From NCBI GenBank assembly GCA_044370655.1, contig JBILVD010000007.1, positions 1 to 23,158 on the forward strand: a stretch of DNA of 23,158 nt, read 5' to 3'. Under the pieces are notes generated by a model that had not been told where the DNA came from, did not search any database, and saw only the letters and a program-made list of their open reading frames with translations. Below, piece after piece: positions 15,742 to 23,158 of this stretch. Position numbers and translations under genes: made by a program. Each line of letters opens with the position of its first letter. Position 1 is the stretch's first letter. The DNA comes from CAZFPN01 sp044370655. GTDB taxonomy: Bacteria; Pseudomonadota; Alphaproteobacteria; Rickettsiales; Deianiraeaceae.

Positions 15742-17070
15742 TCACTTAACAGCATCGCTTAAATCTCTTGCTAAATAAAGCGAACCACAAATTACAACTC
15801 TTACAGGGTCTTCAAACTTCCTTCCAACCTCATTTAAAGCTTCTAAAATGTTATAATGCTTAAAGCAAGGCATGCCATTAAACGCAAAACCTTCCTCCAA
15901 AACACTTACAAATTCAGGGTAAATCTCACCTCTTCCCTCAAGTGCCACGCCGTAATTAACAAGATCTTTAAATGGGGAAATAAATCTCCTAACCTCCGTC
16001 CCCCTTGTTTTGGAGATGATTAAAATATTACACATTTTTTCTTGTTCTGCAAGCCATTTAGCAAGGGAAATCGCTCCTCCTTCGTTATGAGCCCCATCAA
16101 ACCAAATTTCACTCCCCTTTGGTAGCAAATTTAAAAGCTTCTCTTCCAAAACTATTTCAAGCCTTCCCGCCCATTTTGTATTCAAAATTCCGTTAATAAG
16201 AGCCTCATCACTTAAATTGACATTCATCGCTTCAAGCAGTGCTAAAACCGCACATAAGTTATAAATCTGATGCTCCCCAAGTAATGGAGGCAAGGGCAAA
16301 ATACTCTCCCCCTTACTTCCAAGATATTCCAAGCCAAATTTACCATCTTCAAATTCCACTTTACAAAAGTTATAATCTCTACCAAAAAAGATAGGTTTTG
16401 CCTTTTTTTCCGCAACTTTATGCAATACAACATTTAACACCTCACCAGAAAATGGCTGAAAAACGCAAGGTTTACCTTCCTTTAAAACTCCCAATTTTTG
16501 AAGAGCAATTTCAGGGAGGCTATCTCCCAAAAACCTTGTGTGGTCTAACGAAAGTGAAGTAAAAAGCACTCCCGCAACAGTTTCAAAAACATTTGTTGCA
16601 TCGTTTTCTCCCCCCATTCCCGCTTCAAAAATGTTAAAATCCGCCTTTACATCGGCAAAAATTAAGATGGCAACAACTGTAAGGCTTTCAAAAATTGTAG
16701 GATAGACGCCTTCCTCTTCGCAGATAAATCTAACTTTTTCGCTCAATAAAAATAGCTTTTCATCGGATATATAATCGCCGTTTATCTCAATTCTCTCATT
16801 CACTGCATGCAAATGGGGAGATGTAAAAACGCAAGTTCTAAAACCTGCCTCGGTTAAAATAGACTTTAAATAAGCACTACTAGAGCCTTTTCCGTTTGTG
16901 CCAACAATATGAATAATGTTTTTTAAAGAATTTTGAGGGTTGCCTAGTTTTTTTAAAATTCTCCTTACCTTGCTTGCATCAACAGACTTAAAACTTCCTG
17001 TAAAAATAGGAAAATGAGGCATAAAAAACTTCACATTCCTTAAATGCGGTTTAAAAACTGGAGGTTTCAT
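15742..17070 (-). CDS. folC: Folylpolyglutamate synthase / dihydrofolate synthase
   Basis: This Mur-ligase-type ATP-dependent enzyme adds glutamate to folates and, in bifunctional forms, to dihydropteroate. The 442-aa protein has the P-loop G-T-N-G-K-G-S-S at 57-64 and T-S-P-H-L (83-87) followed by N-E-R-I. The metal-binding F-E-A-G-M-G-G-E-N-D-A-T-N segment and W-F-D-G-A-H-N-E-G-G in the C-terminal domain are also present. It starts 12 bases after the alaS stop, so the two are probably one operon. Folate polyglutamation supports the folate-using ThyX and MnmE encoded nearby. Whether it also has dihydrofolate synthase activity cannot be decided from sequence alone. Confidence 0.93.
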   Translation of the reverse strand: MKPPVFKPHLRNVKFFMPHFPIFTGSFKSVDASKVRRILKKLGNPQNSLKNIIHIVGTNGKGSSSAYLKSILTEAGFRTCVFTSPHLHAVNERIEINGDYISDEKLFLLSEKVRFICEEEGVYPTIFESLTVVAILIFADVKADFNIFEAGMGGENDATNVFETVAGVLFTSLSLDHTRFLGDSLPEIALQKLGVLKEGKPCVFQPFSGEVLNVVLHKVAEKKAKPIFFGRDYNFCKVEFEDGKFGLEYLGSKGESILPLPPLLGEHQIYNLCAVLALLEAMNVNLSDEALINGILNTKWAGRLEIVLEEKLLNLLPKGSEIWFDGAHNEGGAISLAKWLAEQEKMCNILIISKTRGTEVRRFISPFKDLVNYGVALEGRGEIYPEFVSVLEEGFAFNGMPCFKHYNILEALNEVGRKFEDPVRVVICGSLYLARDLSDAVK

Positions 17071-17082
17071 GGCTTTAAAAAG

Positions 17083-19626
17083 TTAGAGCATTTTTGATAT
17101 TTTCTCCTCATCAAAAACTTCAAGAATTCCACCAAAATTTGCAAATTCAGGGCTTCCTCCCCCTTTGCCGCCTAGTTTTTGAGAGAGAGACTTACCAATC
17201 TCAATTGCTGAATACTCTCCAGAATTTGAAGAGATGTATAAACTATTTTTACCTTCAAACTCGCACATTAATATAATAACCTTTGCCTTATTTTTTAATT
17301 TAGATATCAACTGCCTGCTTAAGTCTGCACTTAAATTTTTAACACACTTGATGTAAAAATCTCCTTTTGCAAAACCTTCCTTTACCTCCGCTAGCCTTAA
17401 GTTTAAGTCCGCAATTTCCTTATTTTTTGCAAGCAATTTTTCTTGTAAAGACGCAACTTCAACAATCGCTTCATCTTTAGATATAAACTCACTTTCTGTA
17501 TTTTCCGATATTTTAGGCATTTTAAAACCTGCCCTTAAAAGTTCTAGGTTATACCCCGCATAAAGCATTTGAGAAAGAGCCTTTTTTCCCGTTAAAGCTT
17601 CAATCCGTCTTACTCCACTTGCAACGCTTCCCTCGTAAATGATTTTAAAAGCACAAATTTGATTTGTATTTGAAACATGAGTTCCTCCGCATAATTCATG
17701 AGATTTTCCAATTTTTAAAGCTCTAACACTTTCAGCATACTTCTCTCCAAAAAATGCAATAGCACCATTCTTTTTTGCCTCTTCAAGAGTTGTTATATAG
17801 CTTTTCACTTCCACACTTTTTACAATTTCTAAGTTGACTAAAGTTTCAATTTCGTGAATTTCTTCAAACGTCAAAGGTTTATTAAAGCTAAAGTCAAACC
17901 GCAATTTATCCCTCGCAACTAAAGAGCCTTTTTGAACAACACTTTCTCCAAATTTCTCTCTCAAAAAGTGATGCAAAAGATGAGTAGCAGAATGGGCATT
18001 TGCAGAAGCCTTTCTATCTTCTATACTAACCTCAATATCACACATATCACCAACTTTCAAGCCCGCAGTTGAAGCAAGTTTATGAAGTATGATATCTTTA
18101 ATTTTAATTGTATCAAGCACAGGAATTTGGTTAAAAAAACCAGTATCCCCAATTTGCCCACCACCTTCAGGGTAAAAGCAGGTTTCATCAAGCACTATAT
18201 AGTCTTTAAAAATACCTAATATAGTAGACTTCATTTTCAATTTCTCATATCCATCAAAAGAAGCACCAGAACTAAACTTAGATGCAAAACTCACTAATTC
18301 TTCACTAACCGCCTCATCTCCACTCCCCTTCCAAGATTTCTTACTCCTTTCTTTTTGCACTCTCATCTGCCCCTCAAATTCATCATCGCTAACAGGAGAA
18401 AGCTTTTTAGACTTCAATATATCATTTGTTATATCAAGCGGAAAGCCAAAAGTGTCATAAAGCATAAACGCCTTTGAAGGAGCAAGCTTCTCCCCCTCTT
18501 TCATCACACTCATCTCATTCTCCAAAAACCGCATACCAACAGGAAGAGTGGACATAAATCTCTCTTCTTCATCATGAGCTGTTGTTAAAATAAGATTTCT
18601 AGCATCGCTTAACTCGGAATATTCGCTAGACATCAAGTCAATCACCTTTCCAGTTATCTTTGCAAAATCTCCCCCTTTATAGCCTATCATATGCAAGTGC
18701 CTCAAAGCCCTTCTTATAATCCGCCTCAAAACATACCCTCTCCCTTCACTAGCAGGATGGACGCCATCTGCAATCAAAAACGCCGTGCTTCTTGCGTGGT
18801 CTGCCAAAATTCTGTAAGCTATATCCCCCTCACTTACCTTCCCAATTATAGACTTAGAATACCGAATTAACTGCTCAAATAAGCTCGTTTCATAATTATC
18901 CGTCTTCCCTTCAATAACAGAAATCAACCTCTCAAGCCCCATTCCTGTGTCCACCCCCTTTTTCTCAAGCTGAAGCCTCGTTTTTTCATCTACCTGATTA
19001 AACTGCATAAACACCAAATTCCAAATTTCCGTGTATCTAGCTCCGTCCTGATGCTCCGTCCCAGGCAAACCTCCAGCAACCTTATCTCCATAGTCATAAA
19101 AAATTTCAGAGCAAGGGCCACAAGGACCACAAGGGCCCATACTCCAAAAATTATCGTTTGTTTTGATTTTTATAATTTTATCATCGCTAAATCCAGTCAA
19201 ATTTTGCCAGATGTTAAAAGCCTCATCATCTTCATGAAACACAGTGACGTAAAGCCTTTCTTCAGGCAAGGAAAGCTCCTCTGTCAAAAACTTCCAGGCA
19301 AAATAAATCGCCTCTTCCTTGAAGTAGTCTCCAAAAGAAAAATTCCCAAGCATTTCAAAAAAAGTGTGATGTCGGTTTGTAAAGCCCACATTTTCAAGGT
19401 CGTTATGCTTTCCCCCCGCTCTTATGCATTTTTGAACGCTCGTTGCTCGCCTTAAGTTTGTTTTTTCTGTACCTGTGAAGATGTCCTTAAATTGCACCAT
19501 TCCACTATTTGTGAAGAGCAGGGTAGGGTCTTTAGGAACGAGGTTAGAGGAAGGCACGATTGTGTGTTCGTTTCTTCTAAAATAAGCTTTAAATAGGTTT
19601 CTCACCTCTTGATACGCATTCTGCAT
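17083..19626 (-). CDS. alaS: Alanyl-tRNA synthetase
   Basis: This enzyme charges tRNA-Ala and hydrolyses mischarged Ser/Gly products. The 847-aa protein has class II motif 2, H-H-T-F-F-E-M-L-G-N-F-S-F-G-D-Y-F (86-102), and the A-S-E-G-R-G-Y-V-L-R-R-I-I-R-R-A motif. The editing-site zinc ligands follow in H-S-A-T-H-L-L-H-H (from H545) and C-G-G-T-H (646-650). A C-Ala domain ends in G-G-K-G-G-G-S-P-E-F-A. All domains are present; it is slightly shorter than the E. coli enzyme. The start at 19626 gives the usual N-terminus and has a plausible promoter upstream. Confidence 0.97.
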   Translation of the reverse strand: MQNAYQEVRNLFKAYFRRNEHTIVPSSNLVPKDPTLLFTNSGMVQFKDIFTGTEKTNLRRATSVQKCIRAGGKHNDLENVGFTNRHHTFFEMLGNFSFGDYFKEEAIYFAWKFLTEELSLPEERLYVTVFHEDDEAFNIWQNLTGFSDDKIIKIKTNDNFWSMGPCGPCGPCSEIFYDYGDKVAGGLPGTEHQDGARYTEIWNLVFMQFNQVDEKTRLQLEKKGVDTGMGLERLISVIEGKTDNYETSLFEQLIRYSKSIIGKVSEGDIAYRILADHARSTAFLIADGVHPASEGRGYVLRRIIRRALRHLHMIGYKGGDFAKITGKVIDLMSSEYSELSDARNLILTTAHDEEERFMSTLPVGMRFLENEMSVMKEGEKLAPSKAFMLYDTFGFPLDITNDILKSKKLSPVSDDEFEGQMRVQKERSKKSWKGSGDEAVSEELVSFASKFSSGASFDGYEKLKMKSTILGIFKDYIVLDETCFYPEGGGQIGDTGFFNQIPVLDTIKIKDIILHKLASTAGLKVGDMCDIEVSIEDRKASANAHSATHLLHHFLREKFGESVVQKGSLVARDKLRFDFSFNKPLTFEEIHEIETLVNLEIVKSVEVKSYITTLEEAKKNGAIAFFGEKYAESVRALKIGKSHELCGGTHVSNTNQICAFKIIYEGSVASGVRRIEALTGKKALSQMLYAGYNLELLRAGFKMPKISENTESEFISKDEAIVEVASLQEKLLAKNKEIADLNLRLAEVKEGFAKGDFYIKCVKNLSADLSRQLISKLKNKAKVIILMCEFEGKNSLYISSNSGEYSAIEIGKSLSQKLGGKGGGSPEFANFGGILEVFDEEKISKML

Positions 19627-19648
19627 ACTGATATTTTAATTTTTTTTA

Positions 19649-19676
19649 ATTTTAAATGGTTTTTTATAGAAATCAA
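19649..19676 (-). promoter_or_regulatory. Likely promoter of alaS-folC
   Basis: On the - strand TTGATT (19676-19671) and TAAAAT (19654-19649) are 16 bases apart, placing the start of transcription about 15 bases before the alaS ATG. Confidence 0.4.
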
Positions 19677-19855
19677 GTTTTTATGTAAGCAGATGTTGAA
19701 AAAATAAAAATATTATTATTAAAACGGTGATAATCAAATTTTAGTATTCTCATTAGTAATAATTTTTATTGCATTTAAAGAAAAATGATTTTAGGCTTTC
19801 AAAGAAGGAATTTAGCTACATTAAAATTCTCCTAAAATTTTATGATTGAAATAAT

Positions 19856-20224
19856 ATGAATACGATTAAAAACTCAAAATTTTATTTAATAATTGGGTTT
19901 TTTGCTACTTTTCTCAGTAATTATTTAATTGTTTTATCAAGCTCTAAATATAAAGGATACTGGAGCTGGAGGGCTAGTGATTTGTATCTTAAATTGACTT
20001 GCTTCTCATTTGTAGAGTTTGCATTATTGTCGTTGCTATTACCCTACTTAATACCAAAATTTATAATCAAGCTAGAACAACAATTACTTTCCGTATTTGG
20101 AATATCTTTTGTGATTTCTACAATGTTTTACGGATCAAGTAGAACTTGCATTATAATAACATCCTTAATTTTCTGTCTCAGCGTTGCCTTTACCCTAAAA
20201 AATAAAATTAAAGAAACAAATTAA
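19856..20224 (+). CDS. Small multi-pass membrane protein, unknown function
   Basis: This 122-aa protein has about four hydrophobic segments (roughly residues 9-28, 47-70, 77-95 and 97-113) and a lysine-rich cytoplasmic-looking C-terminus. No family is recognised. It stands alone on the + strand, with its start 229 bases from the divergent alaS start and a short intergenic gap before a broken membrane gene on the opposite strand. Membrane-protein composition over the full length supports its being real. Confidence 0.55.
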   Translation: MNTIKNSKFYLIIGFFATFLSNYLIVLSSSKYKGYWSWRASDLYLKLTCFSFVEFALLSLLLPYLIPKFIIKLEQQLLSVFGISFVISTMFYGSSRTCIIITSLIFCLSVAFTLKNKIKETN

Positions 20225-20313
20225 TAAATAATTACATTACAAGAAAATATAATATAAAAAAACTTTTAATAATTTAACGCTATTTTATAAAATAGCTTGA
20301 GATAAGATATTAT

Positions 20314-20666
20314 TCATTTCTTTTGACTTATGCGATCGAATAAAAATGCTATATAATACACTAAAAAAACTATTAGCATAAACCAAAGATTGAAGAATGA
20401 TATAAATAATGCTTTAGAAATTGAATATCCCCAAAGATTATACATCGCAAAAAATCCGCAAGTATTACCAATTACAGGCAAATAACTTACAATTAATGCA
20501 CTTATTACACTCAATAAAAAACCATATAGATAGGTAATCTGAGAAAAATTTATTTATCGCAATAAAATTTATTATACCAATAGTAAAATATAATACCAAT
20601 AGTAAAATACGATATTTGAAATAGAAAGCCTAAAGACGATGTAAATAATGCAGTAATTTTGTTCAT
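20314..20666 (-). pseudogene. Broken small membrane-protein gene (19-bp duplication plus frameshift)
   Basis: Two - strand frames adjoin. One starts with ATG at 20666 (M-N-K-I-T-A-L-F-T-S) and stops at 20550 after 38 codons. The other (66 codons from a TTG at 20514, ending 20314) is rich in hydrophobic helices. Removing one copy of the 19-bp tandem duplication at 20574-20611, and one T from the six-T run just upstream of that TTG, joins them into one frame. The joined product would be about 110 residues with several membrane helices. This suggests a recently inactivated gene. The alternative is two independent small proteins, the second without a good start codon. Confidence 0.5.
20574..20611. 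repeat. 19-bp tandem duplication
   Basis: Two copies (20574-20592 and 20593-20611) share an identical 17-base stretch, ATACCAATAGTAAAATA. The 19-base unit is not a multiple of three and shifts the frame of the membrane-protein gene it lies in. Beyond it, 20667-20938 is AT-rich with nothing recognised. Confidence 0.8.
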
Positions 20667-20938
20667 ACCAAAAAATTCTTTTGTGATTTGTTATATCTTT
20701 TTTGATATAATTCAAGCTTTATTTTAAAAAATATTTATTTACTTTATAATAAGCACGAATGTGAAGCTATGTGTATAAAATTGATAATTAGATAGCGAGA
20801 TATTCAAAATTATCACAGGCAAACTCACAGACAAGTAAAAATAATTTTCAAAATCTCTCTTTTTTCTTCAGTTCTCCAACTTTTGAATAATTTATAGCTA
20901 CAAGCTGCCAAATCAAGTAAGGAGTTTGAAGTTACTTC

Positions 20939-21724
20939 TTACATTACAAACTGCTCCGCTATAATCTTCTCATTCAAATCAACTTTTTCATCAAATAATA
21001 TACGCACAAAATGGTTATCAGATAAATACACAGACATACTTTTAACATCATCAAAATGGTTAAAATCTGTCGTTGCTAGAACTGGTCTTTTATCCGCTTC
21101 TAAAACCTCAAACCTTATATGGGAACTTTCAAGAAGAAGAACTCCTCTAAAATGCCTTGGTCTAAATGGGCTTATGGGGCACAAGGAAAGCACCTTTGCC
21201 TCTGGGGAGAATATAGGGCCGTGAAGAGAGAAGTTGTAAGCTGTAGAGCCTGATGCGGTGGATAAAACCACTCCGTCCGATGCAAGCTCTGGAAGCCTTA
21301 ATTTTTCATTTATAAATATTTTAATTTTTGCAACTTGCCCCGAAGTTCTAAAAAGAGTTACTTCATTCATAGCTAAACTTTTAAAAACGCTATTTTTAGT
21401 TTCAATTTCTGCCCTTAAAAGCTTTAGTTTAATTTCTGTTGCACTTTCTATCTTTTTTTTAACCTCATTAGGGGCTATCCTCTCATTAAGTAAAAAACCT
21501 ACAGTTCCATAATTAATGCCATAAAACGGCTTATGGTATGATAAAAACTTATGCACAGCATGAAGAAAAAATCCATCTCCTCCAAGCACGCAAATAACAT
21601 CTACTTTTTTTGCCAAATCTGGAGTTTTATCCAAATCAATAAAACTCATATTTATAAGAGAAGTCTTAAAAACTTCTACTTCTTGCTTTAAAACATCTGC
21701 CGTAACTCCAATTACAAAGTTCAT
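20939..21724 (-). CDS. nadK: NAD kinase
   Basis: NAD kinase phosphorylates NAD to NADP, the only route to NADP. The start at 21724 gives a 261-aa protein beginning M-N-F-V-I-G-V-T-A-D. An in-frame ATG 49 codons upstream would add a hydrophobic stretch foreign to the family and run through the divergent promoter region. Motifs seen are G-G-D-G-F-F-L-H-A (48-56), N-Y-G-T-V-G-F-L-L-N-E (71-81, the alphaproteobacterial form), N-E at 120-121 and S-D-G-V-V-L-S-T-A-S-G-S-T-A-Y-N (149-164). The gene is intact. It is transcribed away from the metallopeptidase-like gene, with 71 bases between the two starts. Confidence 0.94.
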   Translation of the reverse strand: MNFVIGVTADVLKQEVEVFKTSLINMSFIDLDKTPDLAKKVDVICVLGGDGFFLHAVHKFLSYHKPFYGINYGTVGFLLNERIAPNEVKKKIESATEIKLKLLRAEIETKNSVFKSLAMNEVTLFRTSGQVAKIKIFINEKLRLPELASDGVVLSTASGSTAYNFSLHGPIFSPEAKVLSLCPISPFRPRHFRGVLLLESSHIRFEVLEADKRPVLATTDFNHFDDVKSMSVYLSDNHFVRILFDEKVDLNEKIIAEQFVM

Positions 21725-21731
21725 AATGAAT

Positions 21732-21759
21732 TTGACTTTATTTTTTTTTATATTATACT
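21732..21759 (+). promoter_or_regulatory. Likely promoter of the metallopeptidase-like gene
   Basis: TTGACT (21732-21737) and TATACT (21754-21759) are 16 bases apart, with the ATG about 36 bases after the -10 box. The -10 overlaps a perfect TATAAT on the other strand at 21757-21752. Confidence 0.5.
21752..21757 (-). promoter_or_regulatory. Likely -10 box of nadK
   Basis: A perfect TATAAT on the - strand lies 27 bases before the nadK ATG. No good -35 is seen at the usual distance. It overlaps the + strand -10 box of the divergent gene, so the two promoters should compete. Confidence 0.4.
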
Positions 21760-21795
21760 TAATTTGGATTTTAATAAAAAACAACAAAAAATTAT

Positions 21796-23158
21796 ATGGC
21801 AACAAACTCTCCTGGAGATAACACGTTTGATGGAAAGAATCCTCTAGAACAAAGCTTTGCAAGTAAAGCAAATTATAACAAAAAGCTGGAGAATAAGAGT
21901 CAGAAAATTACAAACTTGATGAAATATTTAAATATCAATATTGATCAAGCAAAACACAATCTTGCGGTAGAAGAGAGACTAAAAACATTATTAAGAGAAA
22001 ATATCGACAATGCAAATAACTTTTTTGAATTTTTATTTAAAGTGAATGTTATTGCGATAGCACAAGTGTTATCATTGTTTGGTTTTGGGGGGGAGATTAT
22101 GAACACTCTTATTAAAAACCTTTTTGGTATTTTAACAGACAATACAACAAGTATGTTTGCTAGCTTTCAAGTTGCAGAGGAGGCATTCGCAAGAGCAAGG
22201 GAAAACCCTATAGGTAATATAATTAACAAGACAGCACTTTCCCCTGAATATAAATACCTTTTACAGAAAAATAGGCTTGAAACCTTGCAGAACTTAAATT
22301 CTAAATCTCAAACCATTATTGACGAGATAAAAAGTTTGAAAAGTGAAATTGAAGGTATTGAAAAAAGAAATGAAACAGATCCAAATTGGATACCCTTTAT
22401 CGCTACTAAAATTGGAGAATATCCTAAATATGAAATTGAAACAATATTCAATGAATTGTCTTTTGTAAGAAAGAGGCAAATGATTGAAACTTTAGAGACT
22501 GATTTAATAATAGATGATAATTTGAAAAATAAGATAATTGAATTACAAAATGCCCTAGACGAAGAAAATCAAAATGCCCTAGACGAAAAAAATTTTATGA
22601 GAATTTTAGGGGAATTAAGAACCATTAAAGTTGGAGACTTGAATGGCATTCAGTTTTTACTTGGAATGGTGAATATTAAAAACTTTGAAAAAATTAAAAA
22701 AGATGATTTAGATGCAAAATTAAGATTAAAATTTAACAAAGATACTAACCAAAAACCTATGATTGAAAACACTGGAATAAATCCTAATATAAAAAATTTT
22801 TTGATATACCCACCAAGAGGTATTTTAGGAAGTAATGAAGATGTTTTAAAATATAATAGTGTGCAAGGCTTTCAAGATAAAGCTAAATCAGAGGAAGATA
22901 AATTTTTAAGAGAAGTATGGGTTGCAAGTGGGCTTACATCTTCAAAAGGAAAGTTCAGCACAATTTGTTTGGCAGATACTCACGGAATTGAAGAAACACT
23001 AACTCACGAAGGTCACCACGCATTCATGAGGGCAACTAACGATAGGTATAAAAATGATTTTACCAAAATTTATGATAAAATTAATAAACACGTTCACAAC
23101 AATCTACTTGACAGTCTTAAAAAATATGCCAAAAAAGATAAGCTAAAAATTGATAATC
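21796..23158 (+). CDS. Large protein with HEGHH zinc-metallopeptidase motif (3' end beyond window)
   Basis: The frame is open from ATG at 21796 to the window edge, 454 residues without a stop. Order of parts: a polar N-terminus, a hydrophobic stretch at about 76-100 (F-F-E-F-L-F-K-V-N-V-I-A-I-A-Q-V), and a charged helical, coiled-coil-like region at about 150-275. This region contains an exact-length tandem repeat Q-N-A-L-D-E-[EK]-N at 251-266. A globular segment follows with C-L-A-D-T-H-G-I-E-E-T-L-T-H-E-G-H-H-A-F-M. H404, E405 and H408 form an HExxH zinc-binding and catalytic motif. A third zinc ligand is not visible before the edge. No family is recognised. A secreted protease or effector is a reasonable guess for a host-associated bacterium, but no cleavable signal peptide is seen. 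Confidence 0.8.
   Translation, partial: MATNSPGDNTFDGKNPLEQSFASKANYNKKLENKSQKITNLMKYLNINIDQAKHNLAVEERLKTLLRENIDNANNFFEFLFKVNVIAIAQVLSLFGFGGEIMNTLIKNLFGILTDNTTSMFASFQVAEEAFARARENPIGNIINKTALSPEYKYLLQKNRLETLQNLNSKSQTIIDEIKSLKSEIEGIEKRNETDPNWIPFIATKIGEYPKYEIETIFNELSFVRKRQMIETLETDLIIDDNLKNKIIELQNALDEENQNALDEKNFMRILGELRTIKVGDLNGIQFLLGMVNIKNFEKIKKDDLDAKLRLKFNKDTNQKPMIENTGINPNIKNFLIYPPRGILGSNEDVLKYNSVQGFQDKAKSEEDKFLREVWVASGLTSSKGKFSTICLADTHGIEETLTHEGHHAFMRATNDRYKNDFTKIYDKINKHVHNNLLDSLKKYAKKDKLKIDN
22546..22593 (+). repeat. 24-bp tandem duplication in the metallopeptidase-like gene
   Basis: Copies at 22546-22569 and 22570-22593 differ at one base (GAAGAAAAT against GAAAAAAAT in the last nine). They encode Q-N-A-L-D-E-E-N and Q-N-A-L-D-E-K-N. 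The near identity indicates a recent, in-frame duplication. Confidence 0.9.

Noticed and set aside
19051..19455. 134-codon + strand frame
   Set aside because: It is antisense to the catalytic domain of alaS.
21725..21871. 49-residue N-terminal extension of NAD kinase
   Set aside because: It is unlike the family, crosses the start of the divergent gene and contains the likely promoter; the family-like N-terminus begins at 21724.

Overview
The window is a low-GC (clearly AT-rich) stretch of bacterial chromosome. The protein set suggests an alphaproteobacterium of the order Rickettsiales or a similar reduced, host-associated lineage. The pointers are an L25 protein of the Ctc type, ThyX as the only thymidylate synthase seen, a short AlaS (847 aa), a short NAD kinase of the alphaproteobacterial type, insertion-sequence debris and long repeat-rich proteins of unknown family. 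This placement is inference from family resemblance, not a computed phylogeny.

Left part, + strand. The window opens in the last codons of an IS1-like transposase. A 15-bp perfect inverted repeat follows, with a TTGACA -35 box inside its right arm. Next is a complete tripartite RND efflux operon: membrane-fusion protein (207-1295), inner-membrane RND pump (1308-4397) and outer-membrane lipoprotein (4402-5721). A second operon carries ribosomal proteins L25, L21 and L27 followed closely by an MdaB-type quinone reductase (5911-7701).

Middle, - strand. After gene debris and an internally deleted IS5-family element (7985-8373) come a NAPE-PLD-like metallo-beta-lactamase-fold hydrolase, mnmE, a 78-aa membrane protein and thyX. 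These are tightly packed and read as one transcription unit. Upstream of thyX is tRNA-Thr(UGU).

Accessory stretch, about 12.3-15.7 kb, - strand. It holds a 133-aa protein and a 689-aa repeat-rich protein of unknown function, flanked by AT-rich DNA without recognisable genes. It is followed by alaS and folC, adjacent on the - strand.

Right part. There is a small + strand membrane protein, then a - strand membrane-protein gene that looks broken by a 19-bp tandem duplication plus a one-base change in a T run. NAD kinase (-) follows. Divergent from it is a large + strand ORF (21796 to the window end, at least 454 aa) containing an HEGHH zinc-metallopeptidase motif. The window edge cuts this ORF.

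The housekeeping genes cover translation, tRNA modification, folate/dTMP metabolism and NADP supply. The most interesting items are the truncated HExxH protein, the repeat-rich 689-aa protein, the deletion-derivative IS, the reconstructable pseudogene and the palindromic promoter of the efflux operon.
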